A stretch of DNA of 64,000 nucleotides. Origin: Streptomyces sp. TRM68367. Lineage in GTDB: Bacteria > Actinomycetota > Actinomycetes > Streptomycetales > Streptomycetaceae. The notes under the pieces are model-generated. The model ran no database searches. It had not been told where the DNA came from and worked only from the letters and a program-made list of their open reading frames with translations. Position numbers and translations under genes: made by a program. The first letter of the stretch is position 1. Every line of letters begins with the position of its first letter. Where the stretch lies: the NCBI RefSeq assembly GCF_014495685.1, contig NZ_JACTVI010000025.1, forward strand, positions 36,160 through 100,159, read 5' to 3'. This document shows positions 1 through 7,548 of this stretch, piece by piece.

Positions 1-92
1 TGGAGGCGGGGCCGTACGCGGAAGGGCGGGCGGTGCTGACGCTGCGGGGGCGGTTGCTGGCGGACGCGGTGGTACGGGACCTCGTGGACTGA
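1..92 (+). CDS. hemW: HemW-like radical SAM protein, C-terminal end only
   Basis: Only the last 29 codons are in the window, ending in TGA at 90-92. The visible tail, with LTLRGRLLADAVVRDLVD at its end, resembles the C-terminus of HemW (heme chaperone, oxygen-independent coproporphyrinogen III oxidase-like). In Streptomyces this gene normally lies just upstream of hrcA, which supports the call. None of the catalytic region, including the CxxxCxxC iron-sulfur motif, can be seen, so the identification rests on the tail and on gene order. Confidence 0.6.
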   Translation, partial: EAGPYAEGRAVLTLRGRLLADAVVRDLVD

Positions 93-191
93 TCACCCCG
101 GCGAGTGAATCGGTGCGGAACGTCGGTTCGGTCCCTAACCTGGTTCGTAGGCTGCCGCTAACAGTACGCGGCGAATGTGGAGGCCACGGAG

Positions 192-770
192 ATGACCGCT
201 GTGGACGAACGTGGAGTCGCAGAGTTCTTCGAGGGTTTTGAGCCGCCCGACGGACTCAAAGTGGAGCTTCTGCGGGGGGAAATCGTGATGATGGCCAGCC
301 CTGATCTGGTGCAGAACCTGATCGTGCTGCTCACGGAGCGGCAGATCCCGCTGGATCGCTGGTATCCCCTCCAGACCCAGGATGTCGACCTCGTTGATGA
401 GGCAAGCGAGCCGGTTCCGGACCTCGTGGTCGTGGCACGTGACGTCCTTCCCGGTTCGGGGCGTTTGCTGCCGTGCCAATTGATCACGATGGTCGTCGAG
501 GTCGTCTCCAAGACCAGCGTCGCACGGGACTACGGCGTCAAGCGTTCGATCTACGCCGCAGGCAACGTGCCTGCCTATCTCATCGTCGATCCGATCATGG
601 CGCAGTGCGTCCTGTTGACGAAGCCAGAGGGGAAGGGCGAGGACGCCGACTACCGTGCGCAGCACATCGCCAAGTTCGGCGAGCCGCTACCGCTGGACGT
701 GCTGGGCGTTGAGCTGGACACCAGCGAGTTCGGAACGTTCCCCGGCGTCAAGCCCCACCGCTATCCGTAA
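192..770 (+). CDS. Uma2 family (DUF820) putative endonuclease-fold protein
   Basis: This 192-residue protein has the Uma2/DUF820 layout, a PD-(D/E)XK-type fold widespread in actinomycetes and cyanobacteria. Visible family features are VELLRGEIVMM near residues 25-35, PVPDLVVVA in the middle, and a VVEVVSKTSVARDYGVKR block followed by YLIVDP. The acidic residue of PDLVVV and the E and K of the VEVVS...DYGVK block would form the nuclease-like centre. ATG 192 is preferred over GTG 177 because GGAGG at 179-183 lies 8 nt upstream of it. The 3' end overlaps the convergent DUF3097 gene by 23 bp. The family's biological role is not settled. Confidence 0.85.
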   Translation: MTAVDERGVAEFFEGFEPPDGLKVELLRGEIVMMASPDLVQNLIVLLTERQIPLDRWYPLQTQDVDLVDEASEPVPDLVVVARDVLPGSGRLLPCQLITMVVEVVSKTSVARDYGVKRSIYAAGNVPAYLIVDPIMAQCVLLTKPEGKGEDADYRAQHIAKFGEPLPLDVLGVELDTSEFGTFPGVKPHRYP

Positions 771-1560
771 CGAAGTCGATCAACTCCTCCACCCTCCCCA
801 GCAACGCCGGCTCCAAGTCCTTGTAAGACCGCACCCGCCCCAGAATCCGCCGCTGCCACACCTCGCCGGTGTTTTCCGGCCACCCCAGCGCCCGGCACAC
901 CCCCGTCTTCCAGTCCTGCCCGCGCGGCACCCTCGGCCACGCCTCGATGCCCAGGGACGACGGCTTCACCGCCTCCCAGACGTCCACGTACGGGTGGCCC
1001 ACCACCAGCGCGTGCTCGCTGGTCACCGACTCCGCGATGCGCCACTCCTTCGTGCCGGGGATCAGGTGATCCACCAGGACCCCCAGCCGCGCGTCCGGAC
1101 CCGGCGCGAATTCGGCCACGATCGCCGGCAGGTCGTCCACGCCCTCCAGGTACTCCACGACCACGCCCTCGATGCGCAGGTCGTCGCCCCAGACCTTCTC
1201 GACCAGTTCGGCGTCGTGGCGGCCCTCGACGTAGATGCGGCCGGCGCGGGCCACGCGCGCGCGTGCGCCGGGGACGGCGACCGAGCCGGAGGCCGTACGG
1301 GTGGGACGTACGGGACCGGCCGAGGGCCGTACCAGCGTCACCACGCGGCCCTCCAGCAGGAACCCGCGCGGCTCCAGGGGAAACACCCGGTGCTTGCCGA
1401 AGCGGTCCTCCAGGGTCACCGTGCCCGCCTCGCAGCGGATCACCGCGCCGCAGAAGCCGGTACCGGCCTCCTCGACCACCAGGCCCGGCTCCGCGGGGAC
1501 CTCCGGGACCGGCTTGGGCTTCTTCCACGGCGGGGTGAGATCGGGCGAGTACTGGCGCAT
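748..1560 (-). CDS. DUF3097 family protein
   Basis: The 270-residue protein starts MRQYSPDLTPPWKK and matches the actinobacterial DUF3097 family as I recall it, including the segment GRIYVEGRHDAELVEKVWGDD near residues 105-125, which resembles a Toprim-like acidic motif (xxVEGRxD...). Function is unknown; a nucleic-acid role is only a guess from that motif. The start is the only ATG consistent with homologue N-termini; the open frame upstream is antisense to the MBL gene and Arg-rich, so it was discarded. The 3' end overlaps the Uma2 gene tail by 23 bp in convergent orientation. Confidence 0.8.
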   Translation of the reverse strand: MRQYSPDLTPPWKKPKPVPEVPAEPGLVVEEAGTGFCGAVIRCEAGTVTLEDRFGKHRVFPLEPRGFLLEGRVVTLVRPSAGPVRPTRTASGSVAVPGARARVARAGRIYVEGRHDAELVEKVWGDDLRIEGVVVEYLEGVDDLPAIVAEFAPGPDARLGVLVDHLIPGTKEWRIAESVTSEHALVVGHPYVDVWEAVKPSSLGIEAWPRVPRGQDWKTGVCRALGWPENTGEVWQRRILGRVRSYKDLEPALLGRVEELIDFVTDSGGA

Positions 1561-1591
1561 TCGGATGACGATAAGCAAAGCCCCGCGACCG

Positions 1592-2323
1592 TCACGGCGA
1601 CACGCCGAAACGCGCCGCCAGCTCGTCGCGCTGCGCCCGTACGAACGCCGCGTCCACCACCGCTCCGTGACCGGGCACGTACCGCGCGTCCTCGCCGCCC
1701 AGGGACAGGAGCCGGTCCAGGGCGGCCGGCCAGTGCGACGGTACGGCGTCGGGGCCCGCCTGGGGTTCGCCGGACTCCTCGACCAGGTCGCCGCAGAAGA
1801 CGACCTCCGGGTCGCCGGGCACCAGGACAGCCAGATCATGCGCCGTATGCCCTGGGCCCACGTTGGCCAGCAGGACCTGGCGGCCGGCGCCCAGGTCCAG
1901 GGTCCACTCGCCCGACACGAGGTGCGGCACGGACACCAGCGCGCCGGCCGCCTCCTCCGCCGCCTTCGCGTCCAGGCCGTAGCGCACCGCGTCCGCGCGC
2001 AGCTCCTCGCGGTCACGCGCGCGCGTGAACACTCCGTCCACCCCCACCGCCCCGAACACCTCCGCGCCCGCGAACGCCGCCGCGCCGAAGACATGGTCGA
2101 AGTGCGGGTGGGTGAGAGCGAGATGTGTCACACGGTGACCGGTGAGCTCCTGCGCCGCCGCGCGCAACCGCGCGCCCTCCGCCAGGCTCGACCCCGCGTC
2201 GATCAGCAGGGCCGCGCCCGTCCCGACGACGAGCCCCGCCGTGCAGTCCCACACCGGAAGCCGGCACCGCCCCACTCCGGCGGCCACCCGCTCCCACCCG
2301 AGCTCTTCCCAAGTCACCGTCAT
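1592..2323 (-). CDS. MBL-fold metallo-hydrolase
   Basis: A 243-residue metallo-beta-lactamase fold protein. The metal-binding signature HPHFDH (form of HxHxDH) is near residue 71 in LALTHPHFDHVFG, followed by the expected later ligands, a His in VGPGHTAHD near residue 155 and an Asp in VFCGDLVEES near residue 176, and a final His in YVPGHGAVVD. The enzyme is probably a cytoplasmic Zn hydrolase of unknown substrate (thiolesterase or lactonase type are the usual possibilities). It lies 31 bp upstream of the DUF3097 gene on the same strand and is divergent from hrcA, whose promoter region begins just beyond its start. Confidence 0.85.
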   Translation of the reverse strand: MTVTWEELGWERVAAGVGRCRLPVWDCTAGLVVGTGAALLIDAGSSLAEGARLRAAAQELTGHRVTHLALTHPHFDHVFGAAAFAGAEVFGAVGVDGVFTRARDREELRADAVRYGLDAKAAEEAAGALVSVPHLVSGEWTLDLGAGRQVLLANVGPGHTAHDLAVLVPGDPEVVFCGDLVEESGEPQAGPDAVPSHWPAALDRLLSLGGEDARYVPGHGAVVDAAFVRAQRDELAARFGVSP

Positions 2324-2374
2324 ACAGCGACGCTAGCTACAAGGCCCGCGTCCAGCACCACCGCGCGACCGGCC

Positions 2375-2405
2375 TTGCCCGCGGCGTACCCCACCGCCGT
2401 ACACT
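2375..2405 (+). promoter_or_regulatory. Possible hrcA promoter
   Basis: TTGCCC at 2375-2380 and TACACT at 2400-2405 resemble -35 and -10 boxes of the vegetative sigma factor, but the 19-nt spacing is long. The pair ends 14 bp before the CIRCE operator, a geometry in which HrcA binding would cover the transcription start. Confidence 0.35.
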
Positions 2406-2418
2406 GGGCCGGGGAAGG

Positions 2419-2445
2419 CTGGCACTCGCACGCGCAGAGTGCCAG
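2419..2445. promoter_or_regulatory. CIRCE operator (HrcA binding site)
   Basis: A perfect inverted repeat CTGGCACTC - 9 nt - GAGTGCCAG, matching the CIRCE consensus TTAGCACTC-N9-GAGTGCTAA in 7 of 9 positions per arm with the strict 9-nt spacer. It sits 48 bp upstream of the hrcA start and marks heat-shock autoregulation of the hrcA-dnaJ operon. Confidence 0.95.
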
Positions 2446-2493
2446 GCCATGACAGACAAATCACCAGGCGGACGACTTCTGGAGGTGTGCGCG

Positions 2494-3510
2494 ATGCTGA
2501 GTGAACGCCGGCTTCAGGTGCTGCGCGCCATCGTCCAGGACTACGTCGGCACCGAGGAGCCCGTCGGTTCCAAGGCCCTCACCGAGCGGCACAGCCTCGG
2601 GGTCTCCCCGGCCACCGTCCGCAACGACATGGCGGCCCTGGAGGACGAGGGGTACATCGCGCAACCGCACACCAGCGCCGGCCGCATCCCCACCGACAAG
2701 GGGTACCGGCTGTTCGTCGACAAGCTCGCCGGCGTGAAGCCGATGAGCCCGCCCGAGCGGCGCGCGATCCAGAACTTCCTCGAGGGCGCCGTCGACCTCG
2801 ACGACGTGGTGGCCCGCACCGTGCGGCTGCTCGCGCAGCTCACGCGGCAGGTCGCCGTCGTGCAGTACCCGTCGCTGACCCGCTCGACCGTCCGGCACGT
2901 GGAGCTGCTGTCGCTGGCTCCCGCGCGCGTGATGCTCGTGCTGATCACGGACACCGGGCGGGTCGAGCAGCGTATGGTCGACTGCCCGGCGCCGTTCGGC
3001 GAGACCTCCCTCGCCGATCTGCGCGCGCGGCTCAACAGCCGGGTCGCGGGCCGTCGTTTCACGGACGTGCCGAGCCTGGTGGAGGACCTGCCGGAGGCCT
3101 TCGACCCGGAGGACCGCGGTACGGTCGCGACAGTGCTCTCCACACTGCTGGAGACGCTCGTCGAGGACAACGAGGAGCGGTTGATGATCGGCGGCACCGC
3201 CAATCTGACCCGCTTCGGGCACGACTTCCCCCTCACGATCCGGCCGGTGCTGGAGGCGCTGGAGGAGCAGGTCGTGCTCCTCAAGCTGCTCGGCGAGGCG
3301 CAGGATCCGGGCGTGACCGTACGTATCGGTCACGAGAACGCCCACGAAGGACTCAACTCCACGTCCGTCGTGTCGGTCGGCTACGGTTCGGGCGGCGAGG
3401 CGGTTGCCAAGCTCGGCGTGGTCGGACCGACCCGCATGGACTACCCGGGAACGATGGGAGCGGTACGCGCAGTGGCACGGTACGTCGGACAGATCCTGGC
3501 GGAGTCGTAG
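2494..3510 (+). CDS. hrcA: Heat-inducible transcription repressor HrcA
   Basis: HrcA represses class I heat-shock genes (groE and dnaK/dnaJ type) by binding CIRCE and is kept active by GroEL. The 338-residue product begins MLSERRLQVLRAIVQDYV, has the winged-helix recognition segment GVSPATVRNDMAALEDEG near residues 35-52, and the GAF-like regulatory domain through to the C-terminus (GTMGAVRAVARYVGQ). ATG 2494 follows GGAGG (2481-2485) at 8 nt; the open frame 45 nt further upstream lacks such a site. The operator lies directly upstream. The stop overlaps the dnaJ GTG by one base (TAGTG), indicating translational coupling. Confidence 0.97.
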   Translation: MLSERRLQVLRAIVQDYVGTEEPVGSKALTERHSLGVSPATVRNDMAALEDEGYIAQPHTSAGRIPTDKGYRLFVDKLAGVKPMSPPERRAIQNFLEGAVDLDDVVARTVRLLAQLTRQVAVVQYPSLTRSTVRHVELLSLAPARVMLVLITDTGRVEQRMVDCPAPFGETSLADLRARLNSRVAGRRFTDVPSLVEDLPEAFDPEDRGTVATVLSTLLETLVEDNEERLMIGGTANLTRFGHDFPLTIRPVLEALEEQVVLLKLLGEAQDPGVTVRIGHENAHEGLNSTSVVSVGYGSGGEAVAKLGVVGPTRMDYPGTMGAVRAVARYVGQILAES

Positions 3511-4649
3511 TGGCCACGGACTACTACGCCGTACTCGGCGTGCGCCGCGACGCGTCGCAGGAAGAGATCAAGAAGGCCTTCCGGCGGCTCGCGCGCGAGC
3601 TGCATCCGGACGTCAACCCCGATCCGAAGACCCAGGAGCGGTTCAAGGAGATCAACGCCGCCTACGAGGTGCTGTCGGACCCGCAGAAGAAGCAGGTCTA
3701 CGACCTCGGCGGCGACCCGCTCTCGCAGCAGGGCGCCGGTGGCGGTCCGGGCGGCTTCGGAGCCGGCGGCTTCGGGAACTTCTCCGACATCATGGACGCG
3801 TTCTTCGGCACGGCGTCGCAGCGCGGGCCGCGCTCGCGCACCCGCCGGGGCCAGGACGCGATGATCCGGATCGAGGTCGAACTCGACGAGGCCGCGTTCG
3901 GCACGACGAAGGACCTCCAGGTCGACACGGCCGTCGTCTGCAACACCTGCAACGGCGAGGGCGCGGCGCCCGGCACGTCCGCGCAGACGTGTGACATGTG
4001 CCGCGGCCGCGGTGAGGTGTCGCAGGTCACCCGGTCCTTCCTGGGCCAGGTCATGACCTCGCGCCCCTGCCCGCAGTGCCAGGGCTTCGGCACGGTCGTC
4101 CCGAACCCGTGCCCCGAGTGCGCGGGCGACGGGCGCGTGCGGTCCCGCCGTACGCTCACCGTGAAGATCCCGGCCGGTGTCGACAACGGCACGCGCATCC
4201 AGCTCGCCGGTGAGGGCGAGGTCGGGCCCGGCGGCGGTCCCGCCGGTGACCTGTACGTCGAGATCCACGAGCTGCCGCACCCGACCTTCCAGCGGCGCGG
4301 CGACGACCTGCACTGCACGGTGACGATCCCGATGACCGCGGCGTGCCTCGGCACGAAGGTGCCGCTGGAGACGCTGGACGGCCTGGAGGAGGTCGACATC
4401 CGCCCGGGTACCCAGTCCGGCCAGTCAATCCCGCTGCACGGTCGCGGCGTCACACACCTGCGCGGCGGCGGCCGGGGCGACCTCATGGTCCACGTCGAGG
4501 TCCAGACCCCGACCAAGCTCGACCCCGAGCAGGAGCGGCTGCTGCGCGAGCTGGCCAAGCTGAGGGGTGAGGAACGGCCACAGGGGCAGTTCCAGCCGGG
4601 GCAGCAGGGGCTGTTCTCGCGGCTGAAGGACGCCTTCAACGGGCGCTGA
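3510..4649 (+). CDS. dnaJ: Chaperone protein DnaJ (DnaJ2 type)
   Basis: A 379-residue type I Hsp40 that delivers unfolded clients to DnaK and stimulates its ATPase. It has an N-terminal J domain (1-70) with the HPD triad at residues 32-34, a Gly/Phe-rich linker (about 75-100), four CxxCxGxG zinc-finger repeats (CNTCNGEG, CDMCRGRG, CPQCQGFG, CPECAGDG) and the C-terminal substrate-binding domain. The GTG start overlaps the hrcA stop by 1 nt. Streptomyces carry two dnaJ genes; the one next to hrcA is the CIRCE-regulated copy, as the context here shows. Confidence 0.97.
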   Translation: MATDYYAVLGVRRDASQEEIKKAFRRLARELHPDVNPDPKTQERFKEINAAYEVLSDPQKKQVYDLGGDPLSQQGAGGGPGGFGAGGFGNFSDIMDAFFGTASQRGPRSRTRRGQDAMIRIEVELDEAAFGTTKDLQVDTAVVCNTCNGEGAAPGTSAQTCDMCRGRGEVSQVTRSFLGQVMTSRPCPQCQGFGTVVPNPCPECAGDGRVRSRRTLTVKIPAGVDNGTRIQLAGEGEVGPGGGPAGDLYVEIHELPHPTFQRRGDDLHCTVTIPMTAACLGTKVPLETLDGLEEVDIRPGTQSGQSIPLHGRGVTHLRGGGRGDLMVHVEVQTPTKLDPEQERLLRELAKLRGEERPQGQFQPGQQGLFSRLKDAFNGR

Positions 4650-4737
4650 GACCGGTGACAGCGGGCGCTGAGGCCGGTCGCAGGGGCCGCTGAGGTCCGT
4701 ATGCCTTTGGCTTATGAGGAAGGCCGGATTCGGACTT

Positions 4738-4777
4738 GTGCGGAGGACGTGACAACATGCCGTCATGTCCTCCGCAC
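4738..4777. promoter_or_regulatory. Long inverted repeat spanning the nitronate monooxygenase start codon
   Basis: Two 16-bp arms, 4738-4753 and 4762-4777, are complementary except for one position and are separated by 8 nt. The left arm contains the only good Shine-Dalgarno sequence (GGAGGA, 4742-4747); the right arm contains the start ATG (4765). It could be a DNA operator or an mRNA hairpin hiding both ribosome-binding elements. A 7-codon frame (MPSCPPH, 4757-4780) also starts inside it, 9 nt after the GGAGGA. Confidence 0.7.
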
Positions 4778-5859
4778 TGACCGATCTCTTCCCACACCCG
4801 ATCGTGCAGGCCCCGATGGCGGGCGGCGTCTCCGTGCCGCAGCTCGCCGCCGCCGTGTGCGAGGCGGGCGGGCTCGGCTTCCTCGCCGCCGGGTACAAAA
4901 CCGCCGACGGGATGTACCAGGAGATCAAGCAGCTGCGGAGCCTCACCGGCCGCCCCTTCGGCGTGAACCTCTTCATGCCGCAGCCGGAGTATGCCGACCC
5001 CGCCGGCGTCGACGTCTACGCCCACCAGCTGGCCGGCGAGGCCGCCTGGTACGAGACCGAGCTCGGCGATCCCGACAGCGGACGCGACGACGGCTGGGAC
5101 GCCAAGCTCGCCGTGCTGCTCGACAACCCGGTGCCGGTGGTGTCGTTCCACTTCGGCGTGCCGAGCCGCGAGGTCATCGACTCCCTCCGCCGTGTCGGCA
5201 CCTTCACCCTCGTCACCGCGACCACCGCCGACGAGGCCCGCGCCGTCGAGCGGGCCGGCGCCGACGCGGTGATCGTGCAGGGCGTCGAGGCCGGCGGCCA
5301 TCAGGGCACCCACCGGGACATCCCGGAGACCGACGGCTCCGGCATCGGCGTACTGTCGCTGGTCGCGCAGGTCAGGGAGGCCGTCGGTATCCCGATCGTG
5401 GCCGCCGGCGGTGTCATGCGCGGCAGCCAGATCGCCGCGCTGCTCGCCGCGGGCGCGAGCGCGGCCCAGCTCGGTACGGCGTTCCTCGCCACCCACGAGT
5501 CGGGCGCGAACGCCGTGCACAAGCAGAGCCTCACCAATCCCCTGTTCGTCCGTACCGAGTTGACCCGCGCGTTCTCCGGCCGTCCGGCCCGGGGCCTGGT
5601 CAACCGCTTCATGCGCGAGCACGGCCCGTACGCCCCCGCCGCCTACCCGGAGATCCACCACCTCACCTCGCCGCTGCGCAAGGCCGCCGCCAAGGCCGGG
5701 GACGCGCAGGGCATGGCGCTGTGGGCCGGGCAGGGCCACCGCATGGCCCGCGAACTGCCCGCCGGGCAGCTGGTGGAGCTGCTGGCGGGCGAACTCGCGG
5801 CGGCCCGGGCAGCGTTGCCTGCGGGGCCGACGGGGCCGACGGGTAGCAACCTGCGATGA
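4765..5859 (+). CDS. Nitronate monooxygenase (2-nitropropane dioxygenase-like)
   Basis: A 364-residue FMN-dependent TIM-barrel enzyme of the NPD/nitronate monooxygenase family, which oxidises alkyl nitronates. Family marks are PIVQAPMAGG near residue 13, the phosphate-binding GVEAGGHQGTH around residue 175 with the catalytic His, and IPIVAAGGV followed by AAQLGTAFLAT. ATG 4765 matches homologue starts (MSSALTDLF). Its Shine-Dalgarno sequence is 17 nt away, unusually far, and is held in an inverted repeat with the start codon. The stop overlaps the rsmE start (ATGA), so the two genes are cotranscribed. Confidence 0.9.
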   Translation: MSSALTDLFPHPIVQAPMAGGVSVPQLAAAVCEAGGLGFLAAGYKTADGMYQEIKQLRSLTGRPFGVNLFMPQPEYADPAGVDVYAHQLAGEAAWYETELGDPDSGRDDGWDAKLAVLLDNPVPVVSFHFGVPSREVIDSLRRVGTFTLVTATTADEARAVERAGADAVIVQGVEAGGHQGTHRDIPETDGSGIGVLSLVAQVREAVGIPIVAAGGVMRGSQIAALLAAGASAAQLGTAFLATHESGANAVHKQSLTNPLFVRTELTRAFSGRPARGLVNRFMREHGPYAPAAYPEIHHLTSPLRKAAAKAGDAQGMALWAGQGHRMARELPAGQLVELLAGELAAARAALPAGPTGPTGSNLR

Positions 5860-6596
5860 CGGCACCGGTGTTCGTGGTCGACGCGCTGGAGTTTCCCGGC
5901 GGGCAGTACGTCCTGGACGGCCCCGAGGGGCGGCACGCCGTGTCCGTGAAGCGGCTGCGGCCCGGCGAGGGCGTGGTGCTGACGGACGGCCGCGGACGCT
6001 GGGCGCAGGGTGTGGTGAAGGCGGCCGAGGGCAAGGACCGTCTCGTCGTCATGGACCTGGAGACTGTCCACGAGGAACCTACGGCCCAGCCCCGCATCAC
6101 CGTTGTACAGGCCCTGCCCAAGGGCGACCGGGGTGAACTGGCCGTCGAGACCATGACCGAGGTCGGCGTCGACGCGATCGTGCCGTGGGCCGCCGCCCGC
6201 TGCATCACGCAGTGGAAGGGCGAGCGCGGCCTGAAGGCGCTCGGCAAATGGCGGGCGACGGCCCGCGAGGCCGGCAAGCAGTCCCGCCGGGTCCGCTTCC
6301 CGGAGGTCACGGACATCGCGACGACCAAGCGGGTTGCCTCACTTCTGGCCGAGGCCGACTTCGCCGCCGTACTCCACGAGACCGGTGACGCGCCGCTGGC
6401 CGCGGCCGAACTCCCGGAGCGCGGCGAGATCGTCCTGGTCGTCGGCCCTGAGGGCGGCATCGCCCCCGAGGAGCTGTCACTCTTCGAGGCGGCCGGCGCG
6501 CGACCATACCGCCTCGGCCCCACCGTTCTGCGCACCTCGACCGCCGGAACGGCCGCCGCGGCCCTGCTGCTGGGCCGCACCGGCCGCTGGTCCTGA
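5856..6596 (+). CDS. rsmE: 16S rRNA (uracil(1498)-N(3))-methyltransferase
   Basis: RsmE methylates U1498 of 16S rRNA using S-adenosylmethionine. The 246-residue protein has the N-terminal PUA-like domain (GPEGRHAVSVKRLRPGE, about residues 20-36) and a C-terminal SPOUT domain with the trefoil-knot motifs VVGPEGGI near residue 193 and YRLGPTVLRTSTA near residue 220. ATG 5856 overlaps the upstream stop codon by 4 nt. Length and motifs are complete. Pairing with nitronate monooxygenase upstream is a positional feature with no obvious metabolic link. Confidence 0.95.
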   Translation: MTAPVFVVDALEFPGGQYVLDGPEGRHAVSVKRLRPGEGVVLTDGRGRWAQGVVKAAEGKDRLVVMDLETVHEEPTAQPRITVVQALPKGDRGELAVETMTEVGVDAIVPWAAARCITQWKGERGLKALGKWRATAREAGKQSRRVRFPEVTDIATTKRVASLLAEADFAAVLHETGDAPLAAAELPERGEIVLVVGPEGGIAPEELSLFEAAGARPYRLGPTVLRTSTAGTAAAALLLGRTGRWS

Positions 6597-6619
6597 CCGA
6601 CACGCTGGAGAAGACAGCC

Positions 6620-7012
6620 GTGGAACTCGCCCAAGTACGCCTCCTGGTCACCGACTTCGCCGCCTGCTACCGCTTCTACGCCGACGTCCTCGGCCTCAAG
6701 CCGCAGTGGGGCGCGGCGGACGGGCCGTACGAGAAGTTCAGCCCCGCCACCGGCTCCGCGGGCATCGCCCTGCAGGACCGGGCGATGATGGCCGAGGTCC
6801 TGGGCGAACTGGGCGAGACCGCCACCGGCCACCGCTCGCTGGTCGTGCTGCGCGTCGACGACCTGGACACCTACTGCGCCCAGATCACCGGCTGCGGAGC
6901 CACCCTTGTGCACGGCCCGGCGCCCATGACCGACCGGATGCGCGTCGCCCACCTCAAGGACCCGGAGGGCAACCTGGTGGAGCTCCAGGAGTGGCTGCTC
7001 CTGAGGGGCTGA
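6620..7012 (+). CDS. VOC (glyoxalase/dioxygenase fold) family protein
   Basis: A 130-residue vicinal-oxygen-chelate protein made of two beta-alpha-beta-beta-beta modules. LLVTDFAACYRFYADVLGL is the typical first module and KDPEGNLVELQEW the typical end, with Glu of LVELQ as the probable metal ligand. Substrate cannot be inferred; relatives include glyoxalase I and antibiotic-binding proteins. GTG 6620 is used after a GGAGAAG-type site; the gene begins 23 bp after rsmE and may share its transcript. Confidence 0.85.
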   Translation: MELAQVRLLVTDFAACYRFYADVLGLKPQWGAADGPYEKFSPATGSAGIALQDRAMMAEVLGELGETATGHRSLVVLRVDDLDTYCAQITGCGATLVHGPAPMTDRMRVAHLKDPEGNLVELQEWLLLRG

Positions 7013-7102
7013 CAGCGCGCCGGCACCGGGCCGGCGGCGGGGAGCGCGGTGTGGCCGTATGCGCCCTACCGCGGTCCGCACGGCGGTGGCAGGCTGCCGT
7101 CC

Positions 7103-7405
7103 ATGGGGGCACTGAGGAGGAGTCGGCGGGGGGTTCTGGCCGCGGGGATCGTGGCGGTCGCCGTGGGCGGGGCCGTGGCCTGCGAACCCGGCGGGCTCAG
7201 CTCGGCGACCGTGGCGTACACCACCGACGAGACCGTGACGAAGGAACTCGACCGGCAGAAGGCGGGCGTGCAGTGGCTCAGCTGCTCCGCCTCCTACGGG
7301 GATCGCGGCACGGCGCCGCCGTCCGCGAGCGAGGACACCGTCGCCACCGTCCCGCCGGTGATCCCGGGGAGCCCGGCGGGGAGCCCGGCGCCACCGTCAC
7401 CGTGA
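7103..7405 (+). CDS. Small putative lipoprotein, possibly frameshifted at the C-terminus
   Basis: The 100-residue product starts MGALRRSRRGVLAAGIVAVAVGGAVACEPGG, with a twin-Arg-containing basic stretch, a hydrophobic core and a lipobox-like AVAC, so a lipoprotein signal is likely. The middle (AYTTDETVTKELDRQKAGVQWLSCSASYG) looks like genuine protein. The last 20 residues are low-complexity Pro/Gly/Ser, while the next frame encodes a more protein-like tail (TVTVTVTTTIWCPEDLRC, to 7467). A small indel around 7380-7395 would join the two. No function is known to me. The ORF could be opened further upstream (7049), but the signal sequence starts best at 7103. Confidence 0.55.
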   Translation: MGALRRSRRGVLAAGIVAVAVGGAVACEPGGLSSATVAYTTDETVTKELDRQKAGVQWLSCSASYGDRGTAPPSASEDTVATVPPVIPGSPAGSPAPPSP

Positions 7406-7548
7406 CCGTCACGACGACCATCTGGTGCCCGGAGGACCTCAGGTGCCGGCCCGCCGAGGGCAAGTGAACCGGGACCGGGCAGTGTGACGTGCGCGGGAAC
7501 TGATCCAAACCGCTGTCCGGGGGAGCCGTTGCTGCATAGGGTGATCGG

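Noticed and set aside
4650..4680. GACCGG...CCGGTC pair after dnaJ as a terminator
   Set aside because: Only 6 bp with an 18-nt loop and no T-run; weak compared with the hairpins after leuA and the MMPL locus.
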